Below are positions 16,762-25,630 of a stretch of 64,000 nt of DNA, one piece after another (position 1 is the stretch's first letter; every line of letters starts with the position of its first letter). A program made the position numbers and the translations under genes. The stretch lies in assembly GCF_030123365.1 (NCBI RefSeq), contig NZ_CP126107.1, positions 915,501 through 979,500 on the forward strand, in the 5' to 3' direction. This DNA is from Neobacillus sp. SuZ13. Lineage in GTDB: Bacteria; Bacillota; Bacilli; Bacillales; Cytobacillaceae. A model generated the notes under the pieces. That model made no database searches. It had not been told where the DNA came from and saw nothing but the letters and a program-made list of their open reading frames with translations.

Positions 16762-18996
16762 ATGAGGACCCGAAAAATAAATAATGTACATAATTGGATG
16801 CTCATATTTTGTTTGATCGTCTTTACTGAGTTATTAGATTTGATCTTTACATTTCTTTTTCCATCCGTAAGTGTAATCAAGTATGTCTCTCTTTTCATAC
16901 TTATAGGCATCCTTCCATTTATTATGAATACTCTAAAGGAAATTAGTAGGAAAGACGATGAACTCCGTTTAAATAAGCTAAAATTAAAAAATATTTTTGA
17001 TACGTTAGATATCGCGATATGGTCCCATGATTTAACATCAGACTCTTTATTAATTACACCGGGGATTGAAAAACTGTATGGATACTCTTATATAGATTTC
17101 TATCAAGATCTTAATCTATGGAAAAAAGTAATCTATCCAGATGATTTAACTTTCTTAGAAGAGAGAGCGCAAAAATTAGCTATAGGAGAAACCGTCACGA
17201 GCGAATATCGGATTATTCGGCCGGATGGTGAAGTCCGTTGGATTCAGGATCGGGGATTTCCAACTCTTGATCGTAAGGGGAATTTTGTAGATTTCAATAG
17301 TGTCCTTATAGATATTACTGATCGCAAAGAAAGCGAAGATCGTTACCGTAGTTTAGTAGAAATGTCACCTGATATTATTGCGGTTGTCAGCCGGAAAAAA
17401 ATAGAATATATGAATGAGGCAGGCTGGAAACTAGTTGGAGCGTCGAGTTCAGAAGCGGTCATTGGTGAATCTGTTATGAAATTTGCCTCCGCAAATATTA
17501 TTAACTTGATTCGAGAACAATTCGAGCAACCAAAACAAGAAATGGTAAGGTTTGAATTCCAAGTAAATCGGCTGGATGGAGAGACTATTGACGTGGAGAT
17601 GGCTGCAACCTCGATCATTTATGAAGGAAGATTCGCAGTACAAGTGGTTGGCAGGGATATTACGGAGCGGAAGAAAGCAGAGAAAACCATTCAATATATG
17701 GCTTTTTATGATTCGTTGACGGGATTACCCAACCGAAACCAATTTAGAAACCATCTAAACGAAGTCTTAACTAAGCAATCAGACAAGACCCAGGCTGTTT
17801 TATTTTTAGATTTGGATCGATTTAAGATCATAAATGATACCAAAGGGCATACAGTCGGTGATTTTATCCTCCAAAAAGTAGCTCATCGACTAGATGTCAC
17901 TGTTCATACGGAAGGAATGGTCTCTAGGCAGGGTGGGGATGAGTTTATTATTTTACTAGAGGACACAGACAAAGAAAGGGCCGCTAATATTGCCCAGCAA
18001 ATCCTCGCTGAGTTTTCCAAGTCGCTGGAAGTGAATGAACAAGAGTTTTTTGTGACACCTAGTATTGGGATTAGTCTTTACCCTGTGGATGGAGTGGATG
18101 TAGAAACCTTAATAAAAAATGCAGACACTGCTATGTATCAAGCGAAAGAACGGGGTAAAAATAATTTCCAATTCTATTCTGCCAATTTAAATGGGATCTC
18201 TATTCGAAAAATGGAGTTGGAAAATGGCTTAAGAAGAGCACTGGAACAGAATCAATTGATGCTGCATTATCAACCGCAAGTATGTTTGAAAACAGGGGCA
18301 TTAGTTGGTATCGAAGCATTAATTCGCTGGCAGCATCCTCTACACGGTCTCATTCCGCCTTGTGAATTTATTCCGTTGGCAGAAGAAACAGGATTGATTG
18401 TTCCGATTGGAAAATGGGTTCTCCAAGAAGCTTGTAAGCAGCGAAAAGTTTGGAAACAGATGGGTTTTCATGATTTTCCTGTCGCTATTAATGTTTCCGT
18501 TCGCCAATTTGAAGATGACCATCTCATCGATTATATCTCAAGCTTATTAGATGAAACGGGTCTAGAGGGGCATCATTTAGAGTTAGAAATCACGGAGAGC
18601 ATCATGCAAAATTTAGAAAACTCAACAATTATTTTAAATAAATTGAAGGACCTAGGCGTACTTATCTCTATTGACGATTTCGGAACAGGCTATTCCTCAT
18701 TAAGTTATTTAAAACATTTGCCAATTGATAAAATTAAGATTGATAAAACATTTGTTGATGATATTATTTACCATGCGAATCAAGGAATCATGGTGAAAAC
18801 GATTATCGATATGGGATTAAATTTAAACTTCGCTGTCATTGCAGAGGGAATCGAAACAGATGAACAGCTTCATTTTTTAAAGGAAAACGATTGTAAAATT
18901 GGTCAGGGCTATTTCTTTAGCAAACCAATACCAGTGGAGCAGATGGATAGATATCTTTTATCTAAAATTGAAAAAAGTAGTGGTATCCAATTGTGA
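16762..18996 (+). CDS. membrane-bound PAS-PAS-GGDEF-EAL cyclic di-GMP enzyme
   Basis: A 744-residue signalling protein. Two membrane helices lie at residues 12-55, then two PAS domains (about 75-190 and 195-305, each ending in the PAC-like RDITERKKAE or LIDITDRKES). The GGDEF domain (about 310-475) has an intact RQGGDEFIILLE and starts YDSLTGLPNR. The EAL domain (about 490-735) has IEALIRWQHP, ITESIMQN, DDFGTGYSSLSYL and IDKTFV. Key residues of both catalytic domains look complete, so the protein could make and degrade c-di-GMP, switched by what its PAS domains sense. Hybrid proteins often run mainly one activity; which one cannot be read here. AAGGGAG precedes the ATG. Monocistronic, with a possible cre box upstream. 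Confidence 0.92.
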   Translation: MRTRKINNVHNWMLIFCLIVFTELLDLIFTFLFPSVSVIKYVSLFILIGILPFIMNTLKEISRKDDELRLNKLKLKNIFDTLDIAIWSHDLTSDSLLITPGIEKLYGYSYIDFYQDLNLWKKVIYPDDLTFLEERAQKLAIGETVTSEYRIIRPDGEVRWIQDRGFPTLDRKGNFVDFNSVLIDITDRKESEDRYRSLVEMSPDIIAVVSRKKIEYMNEAGWKLVGASSSEAVIGESVMKFASANIINLIREQFEQPKQEMVRFEFQVNRLDGETIDVEMAATSIIYEGRFAVQVVGRDITERKKAEKTIQYMAFYDSLTGLPNRNQFRNHLNEVLTKQSDKTQAVLFLDLDRFKIINDTKGHTVGDFILQKVAHRLDVTVHTEGMVSRQGGDEFIILLEDTDKERAANIAQQILAEFSKSLEVNEQEFFVTPSIGISLYPVDGVDVETLIKNADTAMYQAKERGKNNFQFYSANLNGISIRKMELENGLRRALEQNQLMLHYQPQVCLKTGALVGIEALIRWQHPLHGLIPPCEFIPLAEETGLIVPIGKWVLQEACKQRKVWKQMGFHDFPVAINVSVRQFEDDHLIDYISSLLDETGLEGHHLELEITESIMQNLENSTIILNKLKDLGVLISIDDFGTGYSSLSYLKHLPIDKIKIDKTFVDDIIYHANQGIMVKTIIDMGLNLNFAVIAEGIETDEQLHFLKENDCKIGQGYFFSKPIPVEQMDRYLLSKIEKSSGIQL

Positions 18997-19016
18997 TGGG
19001 GATACCACTTTTTTTG
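18979..19016. terminator. terminator at the end of the GGDEF-EAL gene
   Basis: AGTGGTATCC and GGATACCACT form a perfect 10-bp stem followed by T7. The stop codon of the gene sits in the loop. A-rich bases on the left may let it serve the leftward gene at 19030 as well. Confidence 0.85.
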
Positions 19017-19029
19017 ATAAATAATTTAT

Positions 19030-19419
19030 TTACTTCCCCCATTTCATCGACACTTTTAATGTACAGCAGCTCTCAGGATTGTTGGGGTGCGGAGAAGCGT
19101 AGAGCTCGAATTGGACACCAGATGGTGTAAATTGGGTTTCAACAGGTACTTTTAATCCAACGGAACTAATTAAATGGTCAACTTCCGCTTTTTTCCCCTG
19201 CTGGGCTGCACTCATCATTTTCCGAGCGAAGCCAACATCCCCTAAGCGATCTAACAAAATACTCCCTTGGTCCATTAATAGACGAAATGACTTGACTGAG
19301 CTCTCAAATATTTTTACATCAACGGGGGGATAACTCCTTGGATACGGTTGAAACAGAATTTGAGGCGGGTATGCAGACAATGGAGGATAGATTGGATATT
19401 GGTAAGGGTGGTAATACAT
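19030..19419 (-). CDS. YuzC-like protein, probably spore-associated
   Basis: A 129-residue protein with a Tyr/Pro-rich start (MYYHPYQYPIYPPLSAYPP), then a helical part (SVKSFRLLMDQGSILLDRL) and a C-terminal part with TPSGVQFEL and two adjacent Cys (ESCCTLKVSMKWG). From memory this resembles YuzC of B. subtilis, a small protein linked to the spore coat. The start at 19419 has GGAAGGAGAG in front; the longer frame to 19449 has none. It is a single gene pointing left. The identification is by remembered similarity only. Confidence 0.65.
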   Translation of the reverse strand: MYYHPYQYPIYPPLSAYPPQILFQPYPRSYPPVDVKIFESSVKSFRLLMDQGSILLDRLGDVGFARKMMSAAQQGKKAEVDHLISSVGLKVPVETQFTPSGVQFELYASPHPNNPESCCTLKVSMKWGK

Positions 19420-19501
19420 GGTAACTCTCCTTCCATATTTAAAACGCAAGCCAGAATAAAATATGATATTTTTTGGATTAAGGTTCCTTTTATAAATAAA
19501 T

Positions 19502-19533
19502 TAAAAAACGCATGGATGAGCACATCCACACGC
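19502..19533 (-). terminator. leftward terminator of the DUF4097 gene
   Basis: On the minus strand CGTGTGGATG pairs with CATCCATGCG apart from two central mismatches, followed by TTTTTTAA. Confidence 0.65.
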
Positions 19534-19542
19534 TATTAAAAA

Positions 19543-20421
19543 TTAACGGATTGTAATATCCCCGCTGGACACATCCAGGTCTATTTTGTACTTACCAGAG
19601 CCATGGATGCCTTCGATGCTTCTTTTCTTGATATTTTTTGATGTCAATGGCAGTTCACAAATGATATCTCCACTGGTAACATCTCCGTCTAATGTAAAAT
19701 CCGCATTGTTAGGAAGGTCAAGTTTTACATCTCCAGAACTAACCTCAATATCAATCGAATCTGTCAGTTGATCTACTTGAAAATCAATTTCCCCAGAGGA
19801 AACATTTGCTTGAATGGCACCAGTATATTCCTTCACATCCAGGCTGCCAGAACTTACATCAAACGATCCAGTTTCTGTTTGTAGTGATTTAATATCGACA
19901 TTTCCTGACGCTACATTTTGTTCAAAATTGTTGATCGTCATGTTTTTCAGGTCCATGTTGCCTGAACCAATATCAACTTTTAGTTCGTCTAGTTTTACCG
20001 GTTTGCTTTTGGATTGTCCTGAAAAATTAACATTCCCTGAACCCAAACTGATCCTTATTTTGCGGTGATAATCTTCTGGAATATAGATTATTAATTTCTT
20101 CTTTTTAGAGAAAGGAGACCAGTCGAGCCAACCAAATCCCTTATGTCTGACGGAAACCTCGATGGTGTCGCCGTGCTCTCTAACGGTTAGCTTATCTCTA
20201 CCGTTGTAGATGGCTTTCACATCTTCCCGATCCTCTGGAATAATTGTGGTGCTGACACTAGAAATATCCACTTCAATAACATCAATACCCTTTGTCAATG
20301 CTGACTGTGTGGTTTTATTAGCTGTTTTACTAAACCAATCGAATGCAGAAACTTGATTGTAGAGAATATATAATCCTGTGATCACCAATAGCAGTAAGAC
20401 AATCCTTTTCACTTTTCCCAT
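19543..20421 (-). CDS. DUF4097 (LiaG-like) membrane-anchored beta-helix protein
   Basis: A 292-residue protein. Residues 5-25 form one N-terminal membrane helix; the rest should lie outside the membrane. The body is a repeated beta pattern with SGN/SGD/SSG turns (GSGNVNFSG, ASGNVDIKS, SSGSLDVKE, SSGEIDFQV, SSGDVKLDL), the mark of the DUF4097 adhesin-like fold. LiaG of B. subtilis, coded with the LiaFSR envelope stress system, has this fold; no lia genes are seen here. The biochemical role is unknown. It stands alone with its own terminator. Confidence 0.8.
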   Translation of the reverse strand: MGKVKRIVLLLLVITGLYILYNQVSAFDWFSKTANKTTQSALTKGIDVIEVDISSVSTTIIPEDREDVKAIYNGRDKLTVREHGDTIEVSVRHKGFGWLDWSPFSKKKKLIIYIPEDYHRKIRISLGSGNVNFSGQSKSKPVKLDELKVDIGSGNMDLKNMTINNFEQNVASGNVDIKSLQTETGSFDVSSGSLDVKEYTGAIQANVSSGEIDFQVDQLTDSIDIEVSSGDVKLDLPNNADFTLDGDVTSGDIICELPLTSKNIKKRSIEGIHGSGKYKIDLDVSSGDITIR

Positions 20422-20540
20422 CCCCTTTTTCTTACATCTTCTAGTTAAGGATAAGAAATCCTCTCGCTTTCCTCAATGAACCAGAGATTTATTTTTGTCT
20501 AAGACTTGGGGTGTATTGGGATTGAGTATCTGGGGGATAA

Positions 20541-20566
20541 AAAATGTGACCCAGGCCAGAGTCACA
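20541..20566 (-). terminator. leftward terminator of the EamA transporter gene
   Basis: TGTGAC/GTCACA stem next to the stop codon, followed on the minus strand by ATTTTTTA. Confidence 0.7.
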
Positions 20567-21529
20567 TTAATGCAAGTCCTTCACTTTATTCAAATATAAT
20601 CGTTTCTTTTTTTGCTTGGATTGAGATAGGAATTCTTCAAATGCACCAGACCCAAATAAAACACCTACAAGTATGAAGATGAAACCAAAGATTTGCGATG
20701 CAGTAATCTGCTCGTCGAGAAAAATTACGGCACCAATCAAGGAAAAGAACGGGTTGAAATTGATAAAAATAGCCGATTCAGCTACACCCACTTTACCGAT
20801 GGCATTATTGTAAATCATATGACCTACAGCCGTGGCAATAATGGCGGAAGCAAAGAATATCATCCAAACGCTGACAGAACCATGGGAAATTTCTTTTAGC
20901 CCATTGGGTTCTGTAAAACAGCTAATGATAAATAATATGACAGAACCAATTACCAGCATATAACCTGTCATCAAGCGCGGATCCAACGTATCGGAACATT
21001 TTTTTATTAAACTAAAACTTAATGCTTGGGAAAATATTGCCAAGAACACATAAATATCTCCACTCGAGACGGAACTTACTCCATCATTTCCAAAAATCAC
21101 AATAAACGTAACACCCATAAATCCCATCGTGATTCCCAACAATCGAATCAGCGTGATCCTAGTTCCTAATAAGAAAAAGGCAACAATCGTCGTGAGCAAG
21201 GGACCAAGTCCTAATATAAGTCCTCCGTTTGTTGCAGAAGTTTTTAATAACCCAAGTGACAGAAAGAAATGGTGGCATACCACGTTAAAAAAGCATGCAA
21301 AAAAAATATAGCGAAACTCTTTTTTTGAAGGCAGCCTTACTTTCTTTAAAAAACTAAGTATGATAAATACACAGATGCCCGCAGTGAATACCCTTAGTGC
21401 TGTAATGGTCTCCGGCATGAAGGTCGTAACAATAATCTTCGTTGCAATGACATTCAGCCCCCATGTGGCCATTACAAATATTAATAGCATGTATATCTGA
21501 TATTTTTGCGCTTTTGCCAACTGCTTCAC
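20567..21529 (-). CDS. EamA-family (DMT superfamily) metabolite exporter
   Basis: A 320-residue inner membrane protein with ten predicted helices in two EamA repeats. The first includes WGLNVIATKIIV and LLKTSATNGGLILGLGPLLTTIVAFFLLG, the second AVGHMIYNNAIGKVGVAESAIFINFNPFFSLIGAVIFLDEQI with its typical helix-ending Glu. Such proteins export amino acids, nucleobase derivatives or drugs by proton exchange. The substrate cannot be read. The tail KQKKKRLYLNK is basic and cytoplasmic. Single gene. Confidence 0.88.
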   Translation of the reverse strand: MKQLAKAQKYQIYMLLIFVMATWGLNVIATKIIVTTFMPETITALRVFTAGICVFIILSFLKKVRLPSKKEFRYIFFACFFNVVCHHFFLSLGLLKTSATNGGLILGLGPLLTTIVAFFLLGTRITLIRLLGITMGFMGVTFIVIFGNDGVSSVSSGDIYVFLAIFSQALSFSLIKKCSDTLDPRLMTGYMLVIGSVILFIISCFTEPNGLKEISHGSVSVWMIFFASAIIATAVGHMIYNNAIGKVGVAESAIFINFNPFFSLIGAVIFLDEQITASQIFGFIFILVGVLFGSGAFEEFLSQSKQKKKRLYLNKVKDLH

Positions 21530-21685
21530 TTCTTTCTCATTTCAAATACAATGTAAATAGATTGCAATTATTATACATCTTTAGTAAATATTTTACATGT
21601 ACATTTTTTCGTATTTCGAAAGATTTTTAGATTGCTTGATACAGGATAGAAGGAAAATGTGGTATTCTTTATAAGTAAAAAGTGA

Positions 21686-21740
21686 CGTCTTTAAAAGGAT
21701 GGACTTACTGGAAGGACATATGTAAGTTCGCTTCAAGACG
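21686..21740 (+). promoter_or_regulatory. structured 5' leader of the symporter gene
   Basis: An outer stem CGTCTT (21686-21691) with AAGACG (21735-21740), a middle AAG/CTT, and an inner 8-bp stem GGACTTAC (21701-21708) with GTAAGTTC (21722-21729), one G-U pair. The 13-base loop is TGGAAGGACATAT. The structure ends 18 bases before the start codon, just ahead of the AGGGAGA ribosome site. It has no U-run, so it would act on translation or message stability. It matches no riboswitch class known to me. Confidence 0.5.
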
Positions 21741-21758
21741 AATAGGGAGATTCTCAAC

Positions 21759-22727
21759 ATGCTGCAAAAGATAAATAAACAACTAGAAAGAATTATGCCA
21801 TTAATTACTCCGGTTGGTGTATTGACTGGAGTATTGTTCAGTATCTATCTAAAGGACTTTTCTTTCTTAATTCCATGGATTTTTGCATTTATGACCTTCG
21901 CAGGAAGTTTAAGTTCCAATTTTCATTCGTTAAAGGAAGTAATTGTTCATCCGTTTCCGATTTTTATCGCGATGTTAATCCTCCATATTCTTATGCCGAT
22001 CTGGGCTTGGAGTGTTGGTCATGTCGTCTTTTCTGGTGATATATATACAATTACAGGACTTATCTTAGGAATGGTAATCCCGACAGGAGTCACAAGCTTC
22101 ATGTGGGTGGCTATTTACAAAGGGAATATTCCTCTGGTCTTATCGATTATTTTAATCGATACCTTGCTTTCACCCATTATTGTTCCTTATTCGCTATCGT
22201 TATTTATGGGTGAAACCATTGAGATGGACTTTATCAATATTATGAAGGGGCTATTGGGAATGGTTGTTATTCCCTCGCTGATAGGTATGTATTTAAACCA
22301 AGTGACCAAGGGGAAAATTAAAGACCAATTGGGAACACGTCTTGCGCCCTTTTCAAAAATATGCCTCGGTTTTGTGGTCATGCTAAATGGGGCTGTTGTG
22401 GCACCATACTTAAAGAATATTAATCTTAAATTAGTTAGTATTACGTTGACAGTCTTTATGATCGCATTGACTGGCTACTTGTTTTCGTTTTTAATAGGGA
22501 AATTTTTTAAAGGTGGACGCGACAACGTTATATCGCTGACTTTCACTGGCGGCATGAGGAATATCAGTGCGGGTGCAGTAATCGCAGTTTCCTACTTTCC
22601 AGCGGCAGTAGCGGTGCCAGTAGTTGTCGGCATGCTATTTCAACAGGTCCTTGCTTCCTTAAATGGGCATTTTCTCAATAGGTATTATAATAGAAAAGTT
22701 GAAAATCAGGATTCGGTTGCTTTATAA
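21759..22727 (+). CDS. bile acid:sodium symporter-family transporter
   Basis: A 322-residue protein with nine or ten membrane helices. Family segments visible are GSLSSNFHSL in helix 2, LGMVIPTGVTSFMWVAIYKGN, LIDTLLSPIIVP and FTGGMRNISAGAVIAVSYFP, the last being the conserved second half of the sodium-binding core. Bacterial members (YocS, PanS and others) carry organic anions such as ketopantoate or unknown acids, so bile acid is unlikely to be the true substrate in a free-living Bacillus. AGGGAGA precedes the ATG. A folded RNA leader lies upstream, which suggests regulated expression. Confidence 0.85.
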   Translation: MLQKINKQLERIMPLITPVGVLTGVLFSIYLKDFSFLIPWIFAFMTFAGSLSSNFHSLKEVIVHPFPIFIAMLILHILMPIWAWSVGHVVFSGDIYTITGLILGMVIPTGVTSFMWVAIYKGNIPLVLSIILIDTLLSPIIVPYSLSLFMGETIEMDFINIMKGLLGMVVIPSLIGMYLNQVTKGKIKDQLGTRLAPFSKICLGFVVMLNGAVVAPYLKNINLKLVSITLTVFMIALTGYLFSFLIGKFFKGGRDNVISLTFTGGMRNISAGAVIAVSYFPAAVAVPVVVGMLFQQVLASLNGHFLNRYYNRKVENQDSVAL

Positions 22728-22740
22728 AAGCAAATACACG

Positions 22741-22779
22741 AAAACATCCTCTCGGCCGAAATGGTGAGAGGATGTTTTT
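22741..22779. terminator. bidirectional terminator between symporter and adenine deaminase genes
   Basis: AAAACATCCTCTC and GAGAGGATGTTTT form a perfect 13-bp stem with T8 on the right and A4 on the left. It separates two convergent genes. Confidence 0.92.
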
Positions 22780-22780
22780 T

Positions 22781-24520
22781 TTACTCCACATCAAGACCGA
22801 TATGTTTAAAGTTACTAACCTTGAATAACCCCTTATCTGTTAGTTTTAATTCTGGTATGACCGGAAGTGCTAAAAATGATAAGGTTAGAAACGGGTTAAA
22901 GTGATGATTTGCTCCTAGTTTTTGAAGAGCAAGATTGATTTCTTTAAGACCGGAATACACCTCTTGATATGGCCGATCGGACATTAAGCCTGCAATGGAT
23001 AGTTCCAAGGAAGCAATGATTTCTCCATGGTTGACAACGACCAGACCGCCTTGCATCTCTTTGATCGCTTTTGCGGCAATTACCATATCATCATCTTTCG
23101 TTCCAGCAATAATTAGATTATGAGAATCATGGGCAATAGTTGTGGCGATGGCCCCTGATTTTAGCCCCAAACCTTTGACAATTCCTAAACCAATTTGATT
23201 TTTTAAGTGATGGCGTTCAATTACGGCCAGCTTTAGTTGGTCATTCGTGATGGAAGTTTGAAAGAACCCGGCATTATTCTTTTCAACTTTTTCAATTATA
23301 TGACGGGTTACAAGACTATTGGGGATGATTTCAATGATATTTGCTTTGTTCGTTTTTAAAGGAATATGGAAATGTTCTACTGTTAGCTCATGGTAACGAA
23401 CTGAATTTCTTAATCGCTCTGTTTCAACGAAAGTTTGGTTGTTTAAATCCATAGTAAGCTGGCCATTGTCGACAACGGCCCTCCCGTCTTTAAAAACGGT
23501 TCTAATATTAATTTTATTCATGTCATCAAACAGGAAGAAATCAGCTTTGTATCCGGGGGCAATCGCACCCTTATTTTCGAGTCCAAAGCATTCGGCTGCA
23601 TTGATGGTTGCCATTTGAATGGCGGTAATCGTTGAGAGGCCTGAGGCGATAGCAAGTCTCACGTTGTGATCGATGCTGCCGTCATGAACAAGATCGTCTA
23701 AATGTTTATCATCAGTGACAAATAAGCATCTTCTGGCATTGCGTTCATTGACGATTGTTATCAATTGTTGCAAGTCCTTTGCCACTGTCCCTTCGCGAAT
23801 CATTAAATACATTCCTCTTTGGAGACGTTCTTTTGCTTCCACGGCTGTTGTGCTTTCATGATCAGTTCGAATCCCTGCTGACATATAAACATTAATATCA
23901 TTGGCTGATAAGCCAGCGGCATGGCCATCAATTTTTTTACCAGATTGTTTAGATGTTATAATCTTTTCGATCATGTCCTGTTCAGCATGAAAGACTGCCG
24001 GGAAATTCATGACTTCAGCTAGTCCTAATACACGTGGCTCGAGATAAAACGGTTTGAGGTCTTCGGCATATAGAGTAGCACCGGAATTTTCAAATTCAGT
24101 CGCAGGAACACAGGATGGAAGCATAAAGAAATAGTCAAACGGTAGATTTTCCGAGGAATCGAGCATGTATTGTATTCCATCCGTTCCTAATACGTTGGCA
24201 ATTTCATGAGGGTCGGCAATAACCGTGGTCACCCCGTGCGGCAGAAGAACCTTCGCAAACTCCTTGGGTGTGACCATCGAGGATTCAATGTGCACATGAC
24301 CATCGATAAAAGCAGGGGAAATATATAGCCCCTTCGCATCAATGACATTTTTCCCCTCATATTCACCGATCCCTGCAAAGTACCCATCCACAATTGCGAT
24401 GTCACCTTCCATCAATTCACCAGTAAAGACATCAATTATTTTGCCATTTTTAATGACTGTATCTGCTAGCTCTCTTTTGGTGGATACAGAGATTCGTTTG
24501 ATTATTTGTTTGCTTTCCAT
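22781..24520 (-). CDS. ade: adenine deaminase
   Basis: A 579-residue cytoplasmic amidohydrolase converting adenine to hypoxanthine and ammonia. Metal-binding motif AFIDGHVHIESSMVTP near residue 70, VIADPHEIANVLG near 105, DHESTTAVEA near 220 and FVTDDKHLDDL near 270 are the Ade-type blocks. The C-terminal domain has GLKSGAIATTIAHDSHNLI and NHGEIIASLELSIAGLMSD. Length agrees with B. subtilis Ade (577). AAGGATG precedes the ATG. It lies 23 bases behind guaD and is co-transcribed with it; together they feed purine bases into xanthine and urate breakdown. Confidence 0.95.
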   Translation of the reverse strand: MESKQIIKRISVSTKRELADTVIKNGKIIDVFTGELMEGDIAIVDGYFAGIGEYEGKNVIDAKGLYISPAFIDGHVHIESSMVTPKEFAKVLLPHGVTTVIADPHEIANVLGTDGIQYMLDSSENLPFDYFFMLPSCVPATEFENSGATLYAEDLKPFYLEPRVLGLAEVMNFPAVFHAEQDMIEKIITSKQSGKKIDGHAAGLSANDINVYMSAGIRTDHESTTAVEAKERLQRGMYLMIREGTVAKDLQQLITIVNERNARRCLFVTDDKHLDDLVHDGSIDHNVRLAIASGLSTITAIQMATINAAECFGLENKGAIAPGYKADFFLFDDMNKINIRTVFKDGRAVVDNGQLTMDLNNQTFVETERLRNSVRYHELTVEHFHIPLKTNKANIIEIIPNSLVTRHIIEKVEKNNAGFFQTSITNDQLKLAVIERHHLKNQIGLGIVKGLGLKSGAIATTIAHDSHNLIIAGTKDDDMVIAAKAIKEMQGGLVVVNHGEIIASLELSIAGLMSDRPYQEVYSGLKEINLALQKLGANHHFNPFLTLSFLALPVIPELKLTDKGLFKVSNFKHIGLDVE

Positions 24521-24543
24521 AGGACAACATCCTTTTTGTCAAA

Positions 24544-25014
24544 TTAATATTCCACTTTATCTTTTGCATTCTCCCATGTTTTAAAAGGTAAGTCTCCATT
24601 TGTTGGAAAGATTTTTTTCATCGGTATTTTTCGATTTTCGACAGGAAGTGATAGCTGGTCATAAATAAATTGATCGTCAAAGCCGATCTTCGCTGCTTCT
24701 TGTTTGGTGCAGGCATAATAAACAGCCTTAGGGCGAGCCCAGTAAATGGCGCCGATACACATCGGACAAGGCTCACAGCTGGTATAAATTTCACAGTCGT
24801 TTAACTGAAAGTCGTTTAAATTTCGGCAGGCATCTCGAATCGCTTGTACCTCCGCATGGGCAGTAGGGTCGTTTGTCCCTGTCACTTGATTTCGGCCCAC
24901 ACCAACAATCTTTCCATCCTTGACGACGACCGCCCCAAATGGTCCCCCTTGATTCGTCAATACATTATTTAATGCTAGCTCAATCGCTTTTTCCATAAAG
25001 AGAGTATCCGTCAT
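24544..25014 (-). CDS. guaD: guanine deaminase
   Basis: A 156-residue cytidine deaminase-fold enzyme. Zinc site HAEVQAIR with the catalytic Glu near 55 and SCEPCPMCIGAIYWARPK near 85. The C-terminal part with GFDDQFIYDQL and FKTWENAKDKVEY fits GuaD of B. subtilis rather than TadA or cytosine deaminase. It turns guanine into xanthine and ammonia, the entry to the uric acid route coded by the rightward operon at 25631. GGAGTG precedes the ATG. First gene of the guaD-ade pair. Confidence 0.9.
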   Translation of the reverse strand: MTDTLFMEKAIELALNNVLTNQGGPFGAVVVKDGKIVGVGRNQVTGTNDPTAHAEVQAIRDACRNLNDFQLNDCEIYTSCEPCPMCIGAIYWARPKAVYYACTKQEAAKIGFDDQFIYDQLSLPVENRKIPMKKIFPTNGDLPFKTWENAKDKVEY

Positions 25015-25197
25015 ACCAGCACTCCATTCTATTTTTCAATTGGTTTATTTAGATTGATTCTTTCTTGTTGAATAACTGGCAGGTTGGGGGTAAGCTTTGT
25101 TGCCAGGAATTGAGGACAGTGAATGAACTTACCATACATTATTCAGTAAGATGCTCACAAATGCTCTATTGTTGAAAGGATTTCTGACATGATTTTT

Positions 25198-25397
25198 AAA
25201 TAAAAGGCTGTGTTAAATGTTAATGTTGATTTTAGCACTCTGTTGATCTTCGTTACAGGCACGAAGACTCCTGCGGGAGTACGGGGCAGGAGAGACCCCG
25301 AAGGAGCAAAGCGACGAGGAGGCTCACCGGCACGCCCGCGGAAAGCGAAGTGCCTGGAACGGAAATCAACAGACAAGTTTAACACAGCCAAATAAAA
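25198..25397. mobile_element. MITE-like element with 12-bp terminal inverted repeats and 8-bp target duplication
   Basis: The element spans 25206-25389 (184 bp). Its ends are GGCTGTGTTAAA and TTTAACACAGCC, perfect inverted copies, with partly matching bases further in (TGTTGATTT on the left, GAAATCAACA on the right). The flanks are AAATAAAA at 25198-25205 and again at 25390-25397, an exact direct repeat as left by a transposase. The GC-rich centre has a run of short palindromes (ACTCCTGCGGGAGT, GGGGC/ACCCC). No open transposase frame fits, so it is a non-autonomous element. Similar cores occur in many Bacillaceae genomes, from memory. Confidence 0.8.
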
Positions 25398-25425
25398 AGA
25401 AAACAATCAAACCGCCAATTTTTTA

Positions 25426-25442
25426 TGTAAGATTTTATGACA
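25426..25442. promoter_or_regulatory. TnrA/GlnR-type nitrogen box
   Basis: TGTAAGATTTTATGACA fits TGTNANAWWWTMTNACA at all fixed positions. It lies 37 bases beyond the MITE and upstream of the purine-urease operon. The centre (25434) is about 50 bp before the start site predicted from the -10 TAGTAT, the distance usual for TnrA-activated promoters. Confidence 0.8.
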
Positions 25443-25471
25443 TTAATGTAGATACTATTTCCTCTTTTGGA

Positions 25472-25477
25472 TAGTAT
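25472..25477 (+). promoter_or_regulatory. -10 element of the purine-urease operon
   Basis: TAGTAT with no good -35, as expected of an activator-dependent promoter. Transcription would begin near 25484, leaving a leader of about 147 bases with an AT-rich run (25590-25600) before the first gene. Apart from the MITE and this promoter I see nothing else in the 616-bp gap. Confidence 0.5.
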
Positions 25478-25630
25478 GGTGAAAAAAGATGACATGGACT
25501 TTGTTCATTATGTTCATCTATCTACATAAAACTACCTGGTCAGTAGAAAATTGAAAAAGAACATGGGTGTATTTTGGGAGGTCTATCAATATATATATAG
25601 TTAGAAACTAGGAAAGAATAGGGGGCCAAG

